From contig JAUIGN010000030.1 in assembly GCA_030430075.1 (NCBI GenBank), positions 1 to 64,000 on the forward strand: a DNA stretch of 64,000 nt. The letters run 5' to 3'. Shown here piece after piece: positions 26,374 to 35,469 of this stretch. A model generated the notes under the pieces. It searched no databases, was not told the origin of the DNA, and saw nothing but the letters and a program-made list of their open reading frames with translations. A program made the translations under genes and the position numbers. The stretch's first letter is position 1. Each line of letters opens with the position of its first letter. The stretch comes from a bacterium. GTDB taxonomy: Bacteria > Planctomycetota > Planctomycetia > Pirellulales > Pirellulaceae.

Positions 26374-28215
26374 ATGAGTCAAGCGCGAAACAGATGGAAC
26401 TGGCGACAACCATGGTCCCGAACCGCGATCGCGCGGCGGCGCGCGAGCCGGCGAAGGCACAGGACCCGTTTGCGGCCCGCTGTCGAATCGCTGGAAACGC
26501 GAGCCCTGTTGACCGCAATCGTGGCGCTGCAGCGCCCTGATTCGGACGCCGCCAGCTCGGCAGGCGCCGAGCAGCGGGCGGCCGAGTTGCGCGGCGACCA
26601 CCGCCACGTCGATCCGCCGCAGGCCGCTTATCCGGGGCACCGAAACCCGGGCGGACACCCGCCGCCGCACAACGGGCGGCCGCCCAGCACGAGCCACGGT
26701 CCCGGGGCGGACCGTCCGGCAGCTCACGGCGACGTCCCGAGGCATCATCGGCCGCAGCCGGAGCGGAATTCGAATCGCCTCCCGCCGCCACCACCGCCGC
26801 CACGTTCGCTCCGAATCCTATCGACCGGCCCTGCAGACAACGGCTCTGCGACGAGGCCTTCGATTGTGCCGGCCGGCACGGACGTCGGCGTACCAGCCGG
26901 CACGCTTGCGGATCGATCCGCCTGGCCGGCCACGGGTCCGCTGGTGACGCTGCCACCACCGTTGACGATGACTTCCGTCGACCCAGTCCGTCTGGTAACG
27001 CCGAATCGTTCGTCGGAGTTTGTTACTCCCGTCACGACGTCGGTGGCGCCGAGTGCCGACCGTTCGACTTCGCTTGTCGAGCATTCATTGTTCACGGCAA
27101 CTCCGTCGCGCGGCACGTCATTCGGCGCTCTGGAGACCACGGGAGCGTCCGCGGAATCCCGATTGGCATCTGCTTCTTTCGTTCCGGCGCCGTCCTTCAT
27201 CCCAAGTTCCCTCTCGGCTGAGGTAGAGCAGTTGCCTCCTGTAACGGCCCTCGATTCGTCTGGCCGTCCGGCGCAGCCGTTTTCCGGCGACGATGCTCCA
27301 GGAGACCGGGTCACCGCGTCGTTGGTTACCGCCATGTCTGCCGGTGCAACCAGTTTGCTCGCACCGTTCGGGATGTTCGGCGGAGAGCCAATGCGCGGTT
27401 TCCTGAAGATGGGCAACCGTGCCGACGTCCATGCGAACCTGATGCCTGATGACGGCGCGATGCGGTCCATGCTTGGGAGTCACCCGCATGACCTCGGTGA
27501 GCGGGGCAAGTGGAACTTCCTGTCCTGGATTGGGGAACGCCGGGACGCAGCGCTGGCGGTGATCGACGCGATATTCGCCGAACACGAACGCGGCTCGGCG
27601 GGCCCGGACCGGGGGCGACTTCGCTGGGGCGAGCGGCACGACCCCGCGATCGTGCCGCCGGGGCGGATGATTGACATCGGGCAATTGATTCAGGCGGGGT
27701 TTGCGGTTCGGTTGAAGTATGCCGATACGACGACGGTCCGAAGCCCATTCGCCGCAGGTGAAGAGCCGGAGCGGTCACCGGAAGCGGAACTGCGGGACGA
27801 AGACTGGGACCGCCAGTCGTATTTGACCCGACTCGAGCTGGCGGACCGGATCCGAGCTGCCGCGGACGGCGACAGCGATGACGAGGACGAGGACGAGTAC
27901 CTGCTGAGCGGGCTGGAAACGGCAGCAAACCAGGAGCTCGAGGTTGTCATGATCGACGCGGCGGACGCTTTAGCCGCAGTGATGATTGAGATGACCCACC
28001 AGAAGGCGCTGCAGCCGGCGAACCGCGCGACCGACGTGCCTGATTCGGTCACTCCGCCAAACCGCGGCGAACCGTACGACGCCCCCGAAATGTGCGTCAA
28101 GGCGACCGACGGCACGGCCCGCTACCAGGCCTTCGACCTGGGGGCAACTGCTCCCTCGACCGAGAGTCGAGTAGGCGCGGCCACCCCTCCGGGTCGGCCT
28201 CAGAAGCGGGGATGA
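26374..28215 (+). CDS. LEPR-XLL leader protein of unknown function
   Basis: 613 aa from the ATG at 26374 (AGAGGG upstream). An in-frame ATG at 26284 lies inside the kinase gene. The strongly basic N-terminus (Arg-rich, residues 11-35) precedes ESLETRALL (38-46), nearly the same motif as in the peroxidase. Residues 60-330 are low-complexity, rich in Pro, Ser, Thr and Ala, with a run of seven Pro. The C-terminal 280 residues are mixed and contain an acidic stretch (DGDSDDEDEDEYL). No domain was recognised. It starts 37 bp after the kinase and is probably co-transcribed, so it may be a surface protein whose production or state the sigma/kinase pair senses. Confidence 0.8.
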   Translation: MSQARNRWNWRQPWSRTAIARRRASRRRHRTRLRPAVESLETRALLTAIVALQRPDSDAASSAGAEQRAAELRGDHRHVDPPQAAYPGHRNPGGHPPPHNGRPPSTSHGPGADRPAAHGDVPRHHRPQPERNSNRLPPPPPPPRSLRILSTGPADNGSATRPSIVPAGTDVGVPAGTLADRSAWPATGPLVTLPPPLTMTSVDPVRLVTPNRSSEFVTPVTTSVAPSADRSTSLVEHSLFTATPSRGTSFGALETTGASAESRLASASFVPAPSFIPSSLSAEVEQLPPVTALDSSGRPAQPFSGDDAPGDRVTASLVTAMSAGATSLLAPFGMFGGEPMRGFLKMGNRADVHANLMPDDGAMRSMLGSHPHDLGERGKWNFLSWIGERRDAALAVIDAIFAEHERGSAGPDRGRLRWGERHDPAIVPPGRMIDIGQLIQAGFAVRLKYADTTTVRSPFAAGEEPERSPEAELRDEDWDRQSYLTRLELADRIRAAADGDSDDEDEDEYLLSGLETAANQELEVVMIDAADALAAVMIEMTHQKALQPANRATDVPDSVTPPNRGEPYDAPEMCVKATDGTARYQAFDLGATAPSTESRVGAATPPGRPQKRG

Positions 28216-28677
28216 GGGTCGAGCGAGAGGCGGACGTCGCCATCGTTGTCTTTCGCTGTGTCCCAGGGGCATTGTAGCGCCGCGCTCGCGGCGCCGGCGG
28301 CGACTCTCGTCGAGGGAACGGTCGGAGGACCATTTCCTGCCACAGCATAGGCGCCTTGACGGCTCGATTTGCGATATCATGGAGGCGTGGTGCGGCGGCC
28401 GGATACCAGGCTGCCCGGCGTCATGCGCCGCATGACCGACGAAGTGGTCGGCTGTTGGCTGCCGCACCTCAACATTCGCCGCCGTTGCCAAACGGTGGTT
28501 CCGGGGTAACTCCGTTTGGCGGCGGTGTTCGCCTTGGCGAAATGGTTGATGATACATTCCCACGGGTTGTTCGCTGGATCGCTGTTCCAATGGTCGCGTG
28601 TTACGTCGTGGCTGACCGGACGCTCCACCGGCCCGAAACCTGTGCAAGCTGATCTCAAATCGCAGGACGAGCTTATC
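28216..28677. other. Intergenic region with two stem-loops upstream of SHD1 gene
   Basis: No gene is supported in these 462 bp. A tight inverted repeat, GCGCCGCG (28277-28284) and CGCGGCGC (28287-28294), lies about 60 bp after the LEPR-XLL stop and may be part of a terminator. A larger stem-loop, GCCAAACGG (28487-28495) with CCGTTTGGC (28512-28520), is extended outward by about five GC pairs with a small bulge. It has a 16-base loop and ends 151 bp before the SHD1 start, so it would be in that gene's leader or upstream region. Confidence 0.45.
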
Positions 28678-30720
28678 ATGTTTTACCGTGGTCGAATCGG
28701 TTCGCTGGTCGGGCTGTTTGTAGCAGGCATCTGTTTCGCCGAAGCGCCCCGTTACCAATGGAAGGACGGACAGGAGTTTGTGTATCAGGTCGAGATTGTG
28801 GCGGACCTGCCTGCCGAAGTTGAAACGATGACGGGGCACGCAGTCTACACGGTCAAATCAGCCGCGGATCCGCTCAAGATTTCCTACCGCGGGGGGCTCG
28901 GCAAAGTGACGAAGCGGAAGCCGGGCGCAGGGTCGTCGCGGCCGTCAGCATTCGGGCCGTTCGGTCCGCGTGGCTTTGCGCCACCGCCGCCGTTCAGTCC
29001 GTTCGCACGGCGCAGCAATCCCTTCCAGGGATTAGAACAGACCACAAACGAAGTTTCCCTGACCGCCCGGGGTGTCATTTTGGCGCTCAAGGGGACGTCG
29101 CACCTGCCCTATTTGCTGGGCAACCTGTCGCTGCTTCCATTCGAGACGCTGCCCGAGTCAGACCAGCAGGCGTGGTCCGTGGAAAGCGGTGTACTGATCA
29201 CCGAACGGAACGACCAATCCAGCGGCCACCCCTTCGATCCGTTTGGCGGCGATCCGTTTTTCGCCGGCCGCTTTGGCCGTGGGAGCCGTCAGCCGGAAAA
29301 GACAACCACCGGCAGCCGCGAAACCCGCTACCGGTTGGTCGAACAAAATGAGAACCTCGCCACCTACGAAAAGACGTTTGTCATGACGTCGCCGGGAGGC
29401 GATGTCCGGTTGAAGGTTGAAGGCAAGGGAACGTGGACATTTCACCGTCAATTGAATGTTCCGGAATCGCTGACTTACCAACAGGACCTGCATATCAAAG
29501 ACGGCAATGTGGCGGTCGTGGTTCCGGTGAAGATCAACTATCGCCGCTTATCGAGCGAAGAGTGGGCCAAAATCGAGCGTGACCGGCTGGCAGCCATCGA
29601 AGAACGCAAAGCGGAGATGGCACGCCAGGCGGCCGAAGCCAAGGCCAAGGCCGACGCGCCGATTGAAGGGGCTGAGCGGACGGCCGTATTGACGTCGCTC
29701 GACATGGGAGAGGACGCCAGGCGGCTGGCGACGTTGAAGATGTTGTCGAGCAAAACGCCGCGTGAGGATGCCGGGCTGGCCGCGGCCATTCGGCCGCACA
29801 TCGACGCCGCGGATGAAGCAACCCGGTCGGCGGCGAAAGCGGCCTTGGCCGCGTTTGCACCGCAATTCAAACGGGTCTACGAACTGAACCGCCGCTATCG
29901 CGATCGCAAGGAGGTCGCAGAGCGCGGTCTGTGGGTCGCCTACGACACGCCCTTGCCGATCGGGCTGATCGTGGCTGCCAACAAGAATCACTACGAACAA
30001 AAATACTACCCGGCGGAGGTCGTGTCGGTGGCCAGTGACGGCCTGGTTAAAGTCAGGTACTTTGGCGGCGGCCGCTGGACGGAAGACCGCTTGCGGGAGG
30101 ACATGTATCTGGCGCCGCCCGACGTCGAGCAACCCAATCTGGATGAGGCGCAGATGGCCGAGTACCTGGCCCACGTTGCCCTCGTCAGGGAGTCGCTGGG
30201 CAAATCACCGGAAGAGGTGACGGCCAATGAAGTGCTCAATCGAGCGTACCGCGACAACAAGGAGCCGCTGCCGAAAACGGGCGCGCCGATTCCCCCCAAA
30301 GTGAAACTGCCCAAGTTCACGGTGCTGGCGGCACGCAAGGAGGATGGCAAGTGGTACCAGTGTCATGTGTCGTCCGAATTGCCCGATGGGCGGGTTGCCG
30401 TCCGGTTCTCCGGCGGGCACTGGGATAGCAAACTTGCCCGCGAGCAGTTGCGTTTTCCGCCGACCGAAGTGAAGCCGCCGAACCTCCCGCCGATCTTGCT
30501 CGCCAGCAAGGGAGCGCCCGGATTCCGTACCTGGACCGACAGCGGCGGCAAGTTTACCGTGATTGCCCGATATGTTTCTTCCGACGGCGAGAGCGTTGTG
30601 ATTCACCGGCAGTCGGACGGCAAAGTTTTCCCCGTTCCGTTGGCTCGATTGAGCGAACCCGATCGTCAGTACGTCGCGGCCATGAATCGGGCAGCCGATG
30701 ACAACCCGTTCGACCCGTAA
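28678..30720 (+). CDS. SHD1-domain exported protein
   Basis: 680 aa from the ATG at 28678 (AGGA upstream). The in-frame extension to 28516 crosses the stem-loop region and has no signal peptide at its front. The signal peptide is about residues 1-21 (GSLVGLFVAGICFA). Residues 25-310 form a beta-rich region of unknown type interrupted by a Gly/Pro/Phe-rich loop. A charged helical linker rich in Glu/Lys/Ala follows (about 300-370). Two tudor/agenet-like modules lie at about 435-480 and 545-595 (VRYFGGGRWTEDRL and VRFSGGHWDSKL). The C-terminus is an SHD1 domain (about 613-672, FRTWTDSGGKFTVIARYVS, then LARLSEPDRQYV). SHD1 domains are greatly expanded in planctomycetes. The molecular role is unknown. 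Confidence 0.88.
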   Translation: MFYRGRIGSLVGLFVAGICFAEAPRYQWKDGQEFVYQVEIVADLPAEVETMTGHAVYTVKSAADPLKISYRGGLGKVTKRKPGAGSSRPSAFGPFGPRGFAPPPPFSPFARRSNPFQGLEQTTNEVSLTARGVILALKGTSHLPYLLGNLSLLPFETLPESDQQAWSVESGVLITERNDQSSGHPFDPFGGDPFFAGRFGRGSRQPEKTTTGSRETRYRLVEQNENLATYEKTFVMTSPGGDVRLKVEGKGTWTFHRQLNVPESLTYQQDLHIKDGNVAVVVPVKINYRRLSSEEWAKIERDRLAAIEERKAEMARQAAEAKAKADAPIEGAERTAVLTSLDMGEDARRLATLKMLSSKTPREDAGLAAAIRPHIDAADEATRSAAKAALAAFAPQFKRVYELNRRYRDRKEVAERGLWVAYDTPLPIGLIVAANKNHYEQKYYPAEVVSVASDGLVKVRYFGGGRWTEDRLREDMYLAPPDVEQPNLDEAQMAEYLAHVALVRESLGKSPEEVTANEVLNRAYRDNKEPLPKTGAPIPPKVKLPKFTVLAARKEDGKWYQCHVSSELPDGRVAVRFSGGHWDSKLAREQLRFPPTEVKPPNLPPILLASKGAPGFRTWTDSGGKFTVIARYVSSDGESVVIHRQSDGKVFPVPLARLSEPDRQYVAAMNRAADDNPFDP

Positions 30721-30794
30721 TCGCTCGGAGTTTCCCACGGCCGGCGAAGTGCCGGTGGCCGGCCTCCACGTCTCAACCCGAAGGTAACGAACCC

Positions 30795-32372
30795 GTGCCC
30801 ACACGTTGCTGCTGTCGTGCCCTGCTGCATTCCGCGACATTCCTCGCGCTCAGTCAACTCGGCCCTCTTGGCGTTACCCTGAGCCGTCCTGCCGTTGCGG
30901 CCGAGGAACCTCGCGTCAATTTGCTCGTCGTCATGACCGACGAACACAACTTTCGGACGTTGGGCTGCTATCGTGAAACGTTGTCGCCGCAGCAGGCCTT
31001 GATGTGGGGACCGGCCGTGGTGGAGACGCCGAACATCGACTGGCTGGCACAGCAGGGCGCGATCTGCACCAGTTTCTATGCCACGACTCCGGTCTGTTCG
31101 CCTTCACGCGCCGCGTTCGTCTCCGGCCGGTACCCGCAGAATACGCCCGTGGTCACTAATAACATCCCGCTGGGTGATGACGTCGTCACCTTTGCCGAGC
31201 TGTTTCGCCGCGCAGGCTATGCCACGGGGTTCGCCGGCAAGTGGCATCTGGACGGCGCCGGGAAACCACAATGGGCGCCGCAACGAAAGTTCGGGTTCGA
31301 GGACAACCGCTTCATGTTCAATCGGGGCCACTGGAAGAAATTCGAGTTGGGTGCGGCTGGACCGCGTGTCGCGGCCCGCAATGCCGCGGGCGCCCCGACG
31401 TACGCGGTCGACGGGGCGGATGAAGCAAGCTTTGCCACGGATTTCCTTACGGATCGCGCGATCGAGTTCATCCGAGCGCACGCCGAGGATCCGTTTTGTT
31501 ACATGCTGAGCCTGCCGGACCCGCATGGTCCCGATACGGTGCGTGCGCCCTACGATACGATGTACGCGGACCAGGTCTATTCTGCGCCGGCATCGGCCGG
31601 CAAACCGAGCGAGGGGCTGCCGAGCTGGGGCCGGAAACAGCGCGGGGCCTTCAACATGGCCAAGTACTACGGGATGGTTCGCTGCATCGACGACAACGTC
31701 GGCAAAATCCTGCAGGCGTTGCGCTCGCAAGACCTGCTGGAGCGGACGGTGATTGTCTTCACCTCGGACCATGGGGACCTGCGCGGCGAGCACTTTCGGC
31801 ACAACAAAGGGGTGCCTTATGAAGGGTCATGCCGTGTCCCCTTCCTGGTTTACTATCCCGGTAAGGTGGCCCCCGGTACGCGGATTGACCAAGCGCTGGG
31901 GAGCGTCGACTTTGTGCCGACGATCTTGAACCTGATGGGTGTCGAGACGGCCGGCAAGGAAGAGGGCCGCGACGCATCGCAACTGTTCACCGGGCGCGGC
32001 GGCGCCTGGGACGATGTGACGATTCTCCGCGGCACCGGAACCGGCCAAGGATGGTTGATGGCGGTGACCGACCGCCACAAGATGGTCGTCTCGCCCCGTG
32101 ATCCGCCCTGGCTGTTCGACTTGGAACGTGATCCGGACGAGATCACAAACTTCTTCGAACACGCAGGCTACCGTGAGATCGTGAAGCAGTTGGGCCGGCG
32201 ATTGCTCGCTTACGGCCGCCAATACAAGGATCCGTATATCCGGGTTCCGCGGATCGAGGCGGACCTGGCATGGTGTGTGAATGGGCAAGGCCCGTATCAA
32301 GGGAGTGCGGACATGCGTCCCGCCGATTCCCGTTCCAGGCCGAAGCGAAGGACCGGGCGAAGCCAGAACTGA
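30795..32372 (+). CDS. Exported sulfatase
   Basis: 525 aa from a GTG. The signal peptide covers about residues 1-36. The N-terminal metal-binding stretch is VVMTDEHNFRTLGCY. The formylglycine site is CSPSR (Cys 101) in TTPVCSPSRAAFVSGRYP, a type-I sulfatase motif that needs a formylglycine-generating enzyme (not seen in the window). A later TSDHGDLRGEH carries the second set of metal ligands. It removes sulfate esters from sugars or polysaccharides in the periplasm. It lies 74 bp after the SHD1 gene on the same strand. The substrate cannot be read from sequence. Confidence 0.94.
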   Translation: MPTRCCCRALLHSATFLALSQLGPLGVTLSRPAVAAEEPRVNLLVVMTDEHNFRTLGCYRETLSPQQALMWGPAVVETPNIDWLAQQGAICTSFYATTPVCSPSRAAFVSGRYPQNTPVVTNNIPLGDDVVTFAELFRRAGYATGFAGKWHLDGAGKPQWAPQRKFGFEDNRFMFNRGHWKKFELGAAGPRVAARNAAGAPTYAVDGADEASFATDFLTDRAIEFIRAHAEDPFCYMLSLPDPHGPDTVRAPYDTMYADQVYSAPASAGKPSEGLPSWGRKQRGAFNMAKYYGMVRCIDDNVGKILQALRSQDLLERTVIVFTSDHGDLRGEHFRHNKGVPYEGSCRVPFLVYYPGKVAPGTRIDQALGSVDFVPTILNLMGVETAGKEEGRDASQLFTGRGGAWDDVTILRGTGTGQGWLMAVTDRHKMVVSPRDPPWLFDLERDPDEITNFFEHAGYREIVKQLGRRLLAYGRQYKDPYIRVPRIEADLAWCVNGQGPYQGSADMRPADSRSRPKRRTGRSQN

Positions 32373-32599
32373 CGCGGCCCGCGCACCCACGTCGCGTTGC
32401 GTTCGCATCGCGTCCGCGAATGGTCCTCCCGTTGCGGCAGTCTTCTCGTTGGTTGCAGTCCCCGCGGCAACCCTTTATGTTGCTACCCAATCAACTTCTG
32501 CCGTTGCTTCGGGGGGACCGGGTGGTAAACCTACCGTCTGACGCCGGTCTCGCAGATGATGCAGGCGGTAACTGCCGACATCGGGTCCAAGGGAATTTC

Positions 32600-32845
32600 A
32601 TGGAAGCACACAATGCCCGCATCGGGTTCATCTTGTTTGCCGTTTACACAGTATTCTACGGCAGCTTCGTCCTCCTCAACGCGCTGGCACCGGCCATGAT
32701 GGAGATCAAACCGGTGGCGGGAATCAACCTGGCCATTCTGTACGGCTTTGGGCTGATCGTCGTGGCCCTCGTCCTCGCGCTGTTGTACGGCGCGATGTGC
32801 AAGACGGAACCGAGTGATTCAGGCGATGCGGAGGGGTCAAAGTGA
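32600..32845 (+). CDS. DUF485 small membrane protein, symporter partner (YjcH-like)
   Basis: 81 aa from the ATG at 32600 (AAGGGA upstream). A longer in-frame reading from 32270 overlaps the sulfatase. Two membrane helices (about residues 8-30 and 40-65) are separated by a short MEIKPVAG turn, the DUF485/YjcH layout. In E. coli, yjcH precedes the acetate permease gene actP. Here too the stop overlaps the start of an ActP-like symporter (GTGA, 32842-32845). It probably assembles with or stabilises the transporter. Confidence 0.92.
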   Translation: MEAHNARIGFILFAVYTVFYGSFVLLNALAPAMMEIKPVAGINLAILYGFGLIVVALVLALLYGAMCKTEPSDSGDAEGSK

Positions 32846-34818
32846 TCTACGAACCCTCCACCGTCGCGGTCGTTGTCTTTTTACTGTTCGTGGCTGTGAC
32901 CCTGGCGCTGAGCTTCTACCTGGGCAGTCGAGCGAAGTCGGCCCAGGGGTACTTTGCGGCCCACGGCGAAATTCCCTGGTTTGTTAACGGCATTGCCTTC
33001 GCGGGCGATTACCTGTCTGCCGCCTCATTCCTGGGGATTTGCGGCATGATCGCCTTCTATGGCTACGACGGATTCCTCTATTCGATCGGCTACCTGGCCG
33101 GCTGGATTGTGGCCCTGTTTGTCGTGGCGGAACCTCTGAAACGGATGGGCAAATTTACCTTTGCCGACGCGTTGGATGCGAAGTTCGGGTCGCCGGGGAT
33201 CAAGCTGGTGGCCGGCGTGAGCACGCTCGCTGTGAGCATCTTCTACCTGATACCGCAGATGGTCGGAGCCGGGGTGTTGATCCAACCGCTGCTCGGCTTT
33301 CCTCACTGGGTCGGTGTCCTGATGGTGGGAGCGACCGTGACGATCATCGTGGTGACGGCGGGGATGGTTTCCACGACGTACGTTCAGTTTCTGAAGGGCT
33401 CGCTGTTGGTCGTGTTCAGTGCGATTCTCACACTCCTGATCTTGATGCGTGGTTTTGAAGTCCAATCGGGAGGGGCCGACGGTCATGAGTTTGCCGGGTT
33501 GGGGCCGTTCGCCGCGGACACGGAGATGGCACAGTGGGACCTGCCCGAGCGCTACACGCGCCCAACGACACTCGACGTCAAACCCAAAGACGGTGTGCCG
33601 AGCCTGGTGGAGTTGGACGATGCCGAGACCGGGCACCCGGTGGTCTTTTCTGTGGACGAGTGGGCGGACGGTAAGCTCATGTTGCTCGAAGCCCAGACGC
33701 TGACCAAGACGGCCGAGGGACAGGTGCTGGTCAATGGTCTCCCCAAGGGGAGCAAGAAGGGCGAGCCGGAACTGCATTCGGTCGGATTCGTCAGCAAGTT
33801 GCCCGACGGCCAGGAGTCCACAGGGCGGCTGGGACTGCTGTCGTTCTTCAGGGTTCTGGGTGAAAGTGAAGTCGTCTTGTGGGGCAGCACCACCGCGAAG
33901 TCGGGCGATGGCTCGTCGACCACCTATTACTATCAGAAGCCGACGTCGGGCAATCGCGTCTTGCGGCCCGGCGAGCATCCGACGTTCAAGGGAATCCGCA
34001 GCGGCAAGTCGCTCGACAAACTCAACTTCCTCTCCCTGATGCTGGCCCTGTTCTGCGGGACCGCATCGCTGCCCCATATCCTGATTCGCTACTACACGGT
34101 TCGGGATGCCGCGGCGGCCCGCAAGAGTACGATCGTGGGAATCGCCAGCATTGGCTTTTTCTATGTGCTGACCTTGTATCTGGGACTGGGGGCGATGACG
34201 AGCGGTGCGCTGGACGTAACCAACAGCAACATGGCGGCACCCTTACTGGCCAAGAGCATCAGTGAATGGTTGTTTGCGATCATTTCGGCGATCGCGTTCA
34301 CCACCGTCCTGGGCACGGTCAGCGGCCTGATTCTGGCATCGAGCGGCGCGGTGACCCATGACCTGTTGACCAGCGTCTTTCAGCTCGACTTGAACGACCA
34401 CGACAAGGTTCGGGTCGCCAAGCTTGCCTCGATCGTGGTGGGCGCCATCGCGATCGTGTTGGGAATTCTCTTCAAGGAGATGAACGTCAGCTACCTGGTC
34501 GGTTGGGCCTTCAGTGTCGCGGCTTCCGCAAACCTGCCGGCCCTGGTGATGCTGTTGTTCTGGAAAGGGGTAACCAAACAAGGAGTGATTGCCGCCGTGG
34601 TCGTTGGCATGACCAGTTCATTGGCCTGGATTCTGTTGAGCGCCGATACGTTCACGAAGGTGTACGGGCTTTCCGCCGAATCGGCCATCGTTCCGTTCAG
34701 TCAACCTGGCGTGGTCACCATTCCGCTCGGATTTCTCACGCTGATCGCCGTCTCTCTGGCTACGGCCGGCAAATCGGCACCGGAACCGGCAGTCGAGGAG
34801 ACATCGCAGGACGAGTAA
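32842..34818 (+). CDS. ActP-like sodium/solute symporter with large extra loop
   Basis: 658 aa from a GTG overlapping the DUF485 stop. It has the solute:sodium symporter fold with about 13 membrane helices. Signature blocks include FAGDYLSAASFLG (residues 53-65), GTASLPHILIRYYTVRD (about 406-422) and the conserved TVLGTVSGLILASSGAVTHDL region. E. coli ActP is about 550 residues. The excess is a hydrophilic loop at about residues 207-390, between two membrane helices and predicted to face outward, against about 35 residues there in ActP. It probably imports acetate or another short monocarboxylate with a cation. The extra loop may bind substrate or a surface partner. Confidence 0.93.
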   Translation: MIYEPSTVAVVVFLLFVAVTLALSFYLGSRAKSAQGYFAAHGEIPWFVNGIAFAGDYLSAASFLGICGMIAFYGYDGFLYSIGYLAGWIVALFVVAEPLKRMGKFTFADALDAKFGSPGIKLVAGVSTLAVSIFYLIPQMVGAGVLIQPLLGFPHWVGVLMVGATVTIIVVTAGMVSTTYVQFLKGSLLVVFSAILTLLILMRGFEVQSGGADGHEFAGLGPFAADTEMAQWDLPERYTRPTTLDVKPKDGVPSLVELDDAETGHPVVFSVDEWADGKLMLLEAQTLTKTAEGQVLVNGLPKGSKKGEPELHSVGFVSKLPDGQESTGRLGLLSFFRVLGESEVVLWGSTTAKSGDGSSTTYYYQKPTSGNRVLRPGEHPTFKGIRSGKSLDKLNFLSLMLALFCGTASLPHILIRYYTVRDAAAARKSTIVGIASIGFFYVLTLYLGLGAMTSGALDVTNSNMAAPLLAKSISEWLFAIISAIAFTTVLGTVSGLILASSGAVTHDLLTSVFQLDLNDHDKVRVAKLASIVVGAIAIVLGILFKEMNVSYLVGWAFSVAASANLPALVMLLFWKGVTKQGVIAAVVVGMTSSLAWILLSADTFTKVYGLSAESAIVPFSQPGVVTIPLGFLTLIAVSLATAGKSAPEPAVEETSQDE

Positions 34819-34876
34819 GGCTGGCGGCGTGCGGGGGTGTGCGCTGCAGCCACGGTGGACCCACCGAACCGCCCGG

Positions 34877-34918
34877 TTGGTGACTTTGGTGAATTCGGTG
34901 ACTTTGGTGACTTCGGTG
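34877..34918. repeat. 9-bp tandem repeat
   Basis: Unit TTGGTGACT with variants TTGGTGAAT and TCGGTGACT, four full copies plus a partial copy, between the symporter stop and the 98-aa gene. The period is a multiple of three but no real gene covers it. Confidence 0.85.
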
Positions 34919-34961
34919 GGGGCGAGCAGACAACCGTCACAGATGGTATCGGGAAGCGTTC

Positions 34962-35258
34962 ATGGAACGGCAAGAGGTTCAAGCGGTCTTCCAGCGATTC
35001 GGTGCTCCGCTGATGAACTTCGTAGCGCTGGGGGCCGACAAAGAGGCGGCACATGATCTTGCACGAAACCTGTGGATGGCGATGATCGCCGGCGAGGAGG
35101 CGGAGAAGCACGTTTTTGCGGCCATGCGCGATTCGAGTAGCGAACTCTATGACGTCTTACACCGTTGTTATACCGAAGAGATGAAGCCGCAGGTTTCCGA
35201 CGCTGTGCTTGCGGCGCTTCGCGAACGATACCGGATGGACGAGCCGCAATCCGAGTGA
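34962..35258 (+). CDS. Small cytoplasmic protein of unknown function (98 aa)
   Basis: 98 aa with GGAAG upstream of the ATG at 34962. Composition is even and mostly helical (Ala, Glu, Met, Arg), with no signal peptide or membrane helix. Codon third positions are GC-rich like the neighbours. Motif-like stretches are FGAPLMNFVALGADKEAAHD and EEMKPQVSDAVLAALRERYR. I do not recognise the family. It sits 143 bp after the symporter gene on the same strand, so it may belong to that unit. Confidence 0.65.
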   Translation: MERQEVQAVFQRFGAPLMNFVALGADKEAAHDLARNLWMAMIAGEEAEKHVFAAMRDSSSELYDVLHRCYTEEMKPQVSDAVLAALRERYRMDEPQSE

Positions 35259-35469
35259 TCCATGTCCGGATAACGAATCAGCGAAACTCGCTGTGTGGCC
35301 ATCGTTTGCAGTAAACTTTCCCGCAGGGCCGGGCATCTTTGCCGGAACATGTTTGCGTCCGGTGCGCTCGGCGATTGACCAAACCGTGGGCTCGTGCCGA
35401 ACGGCTGATGCATGGTCCACGATACGGGCCGCGAAACACAACCGATTCTCTCCACGAAAATGGGATGCC

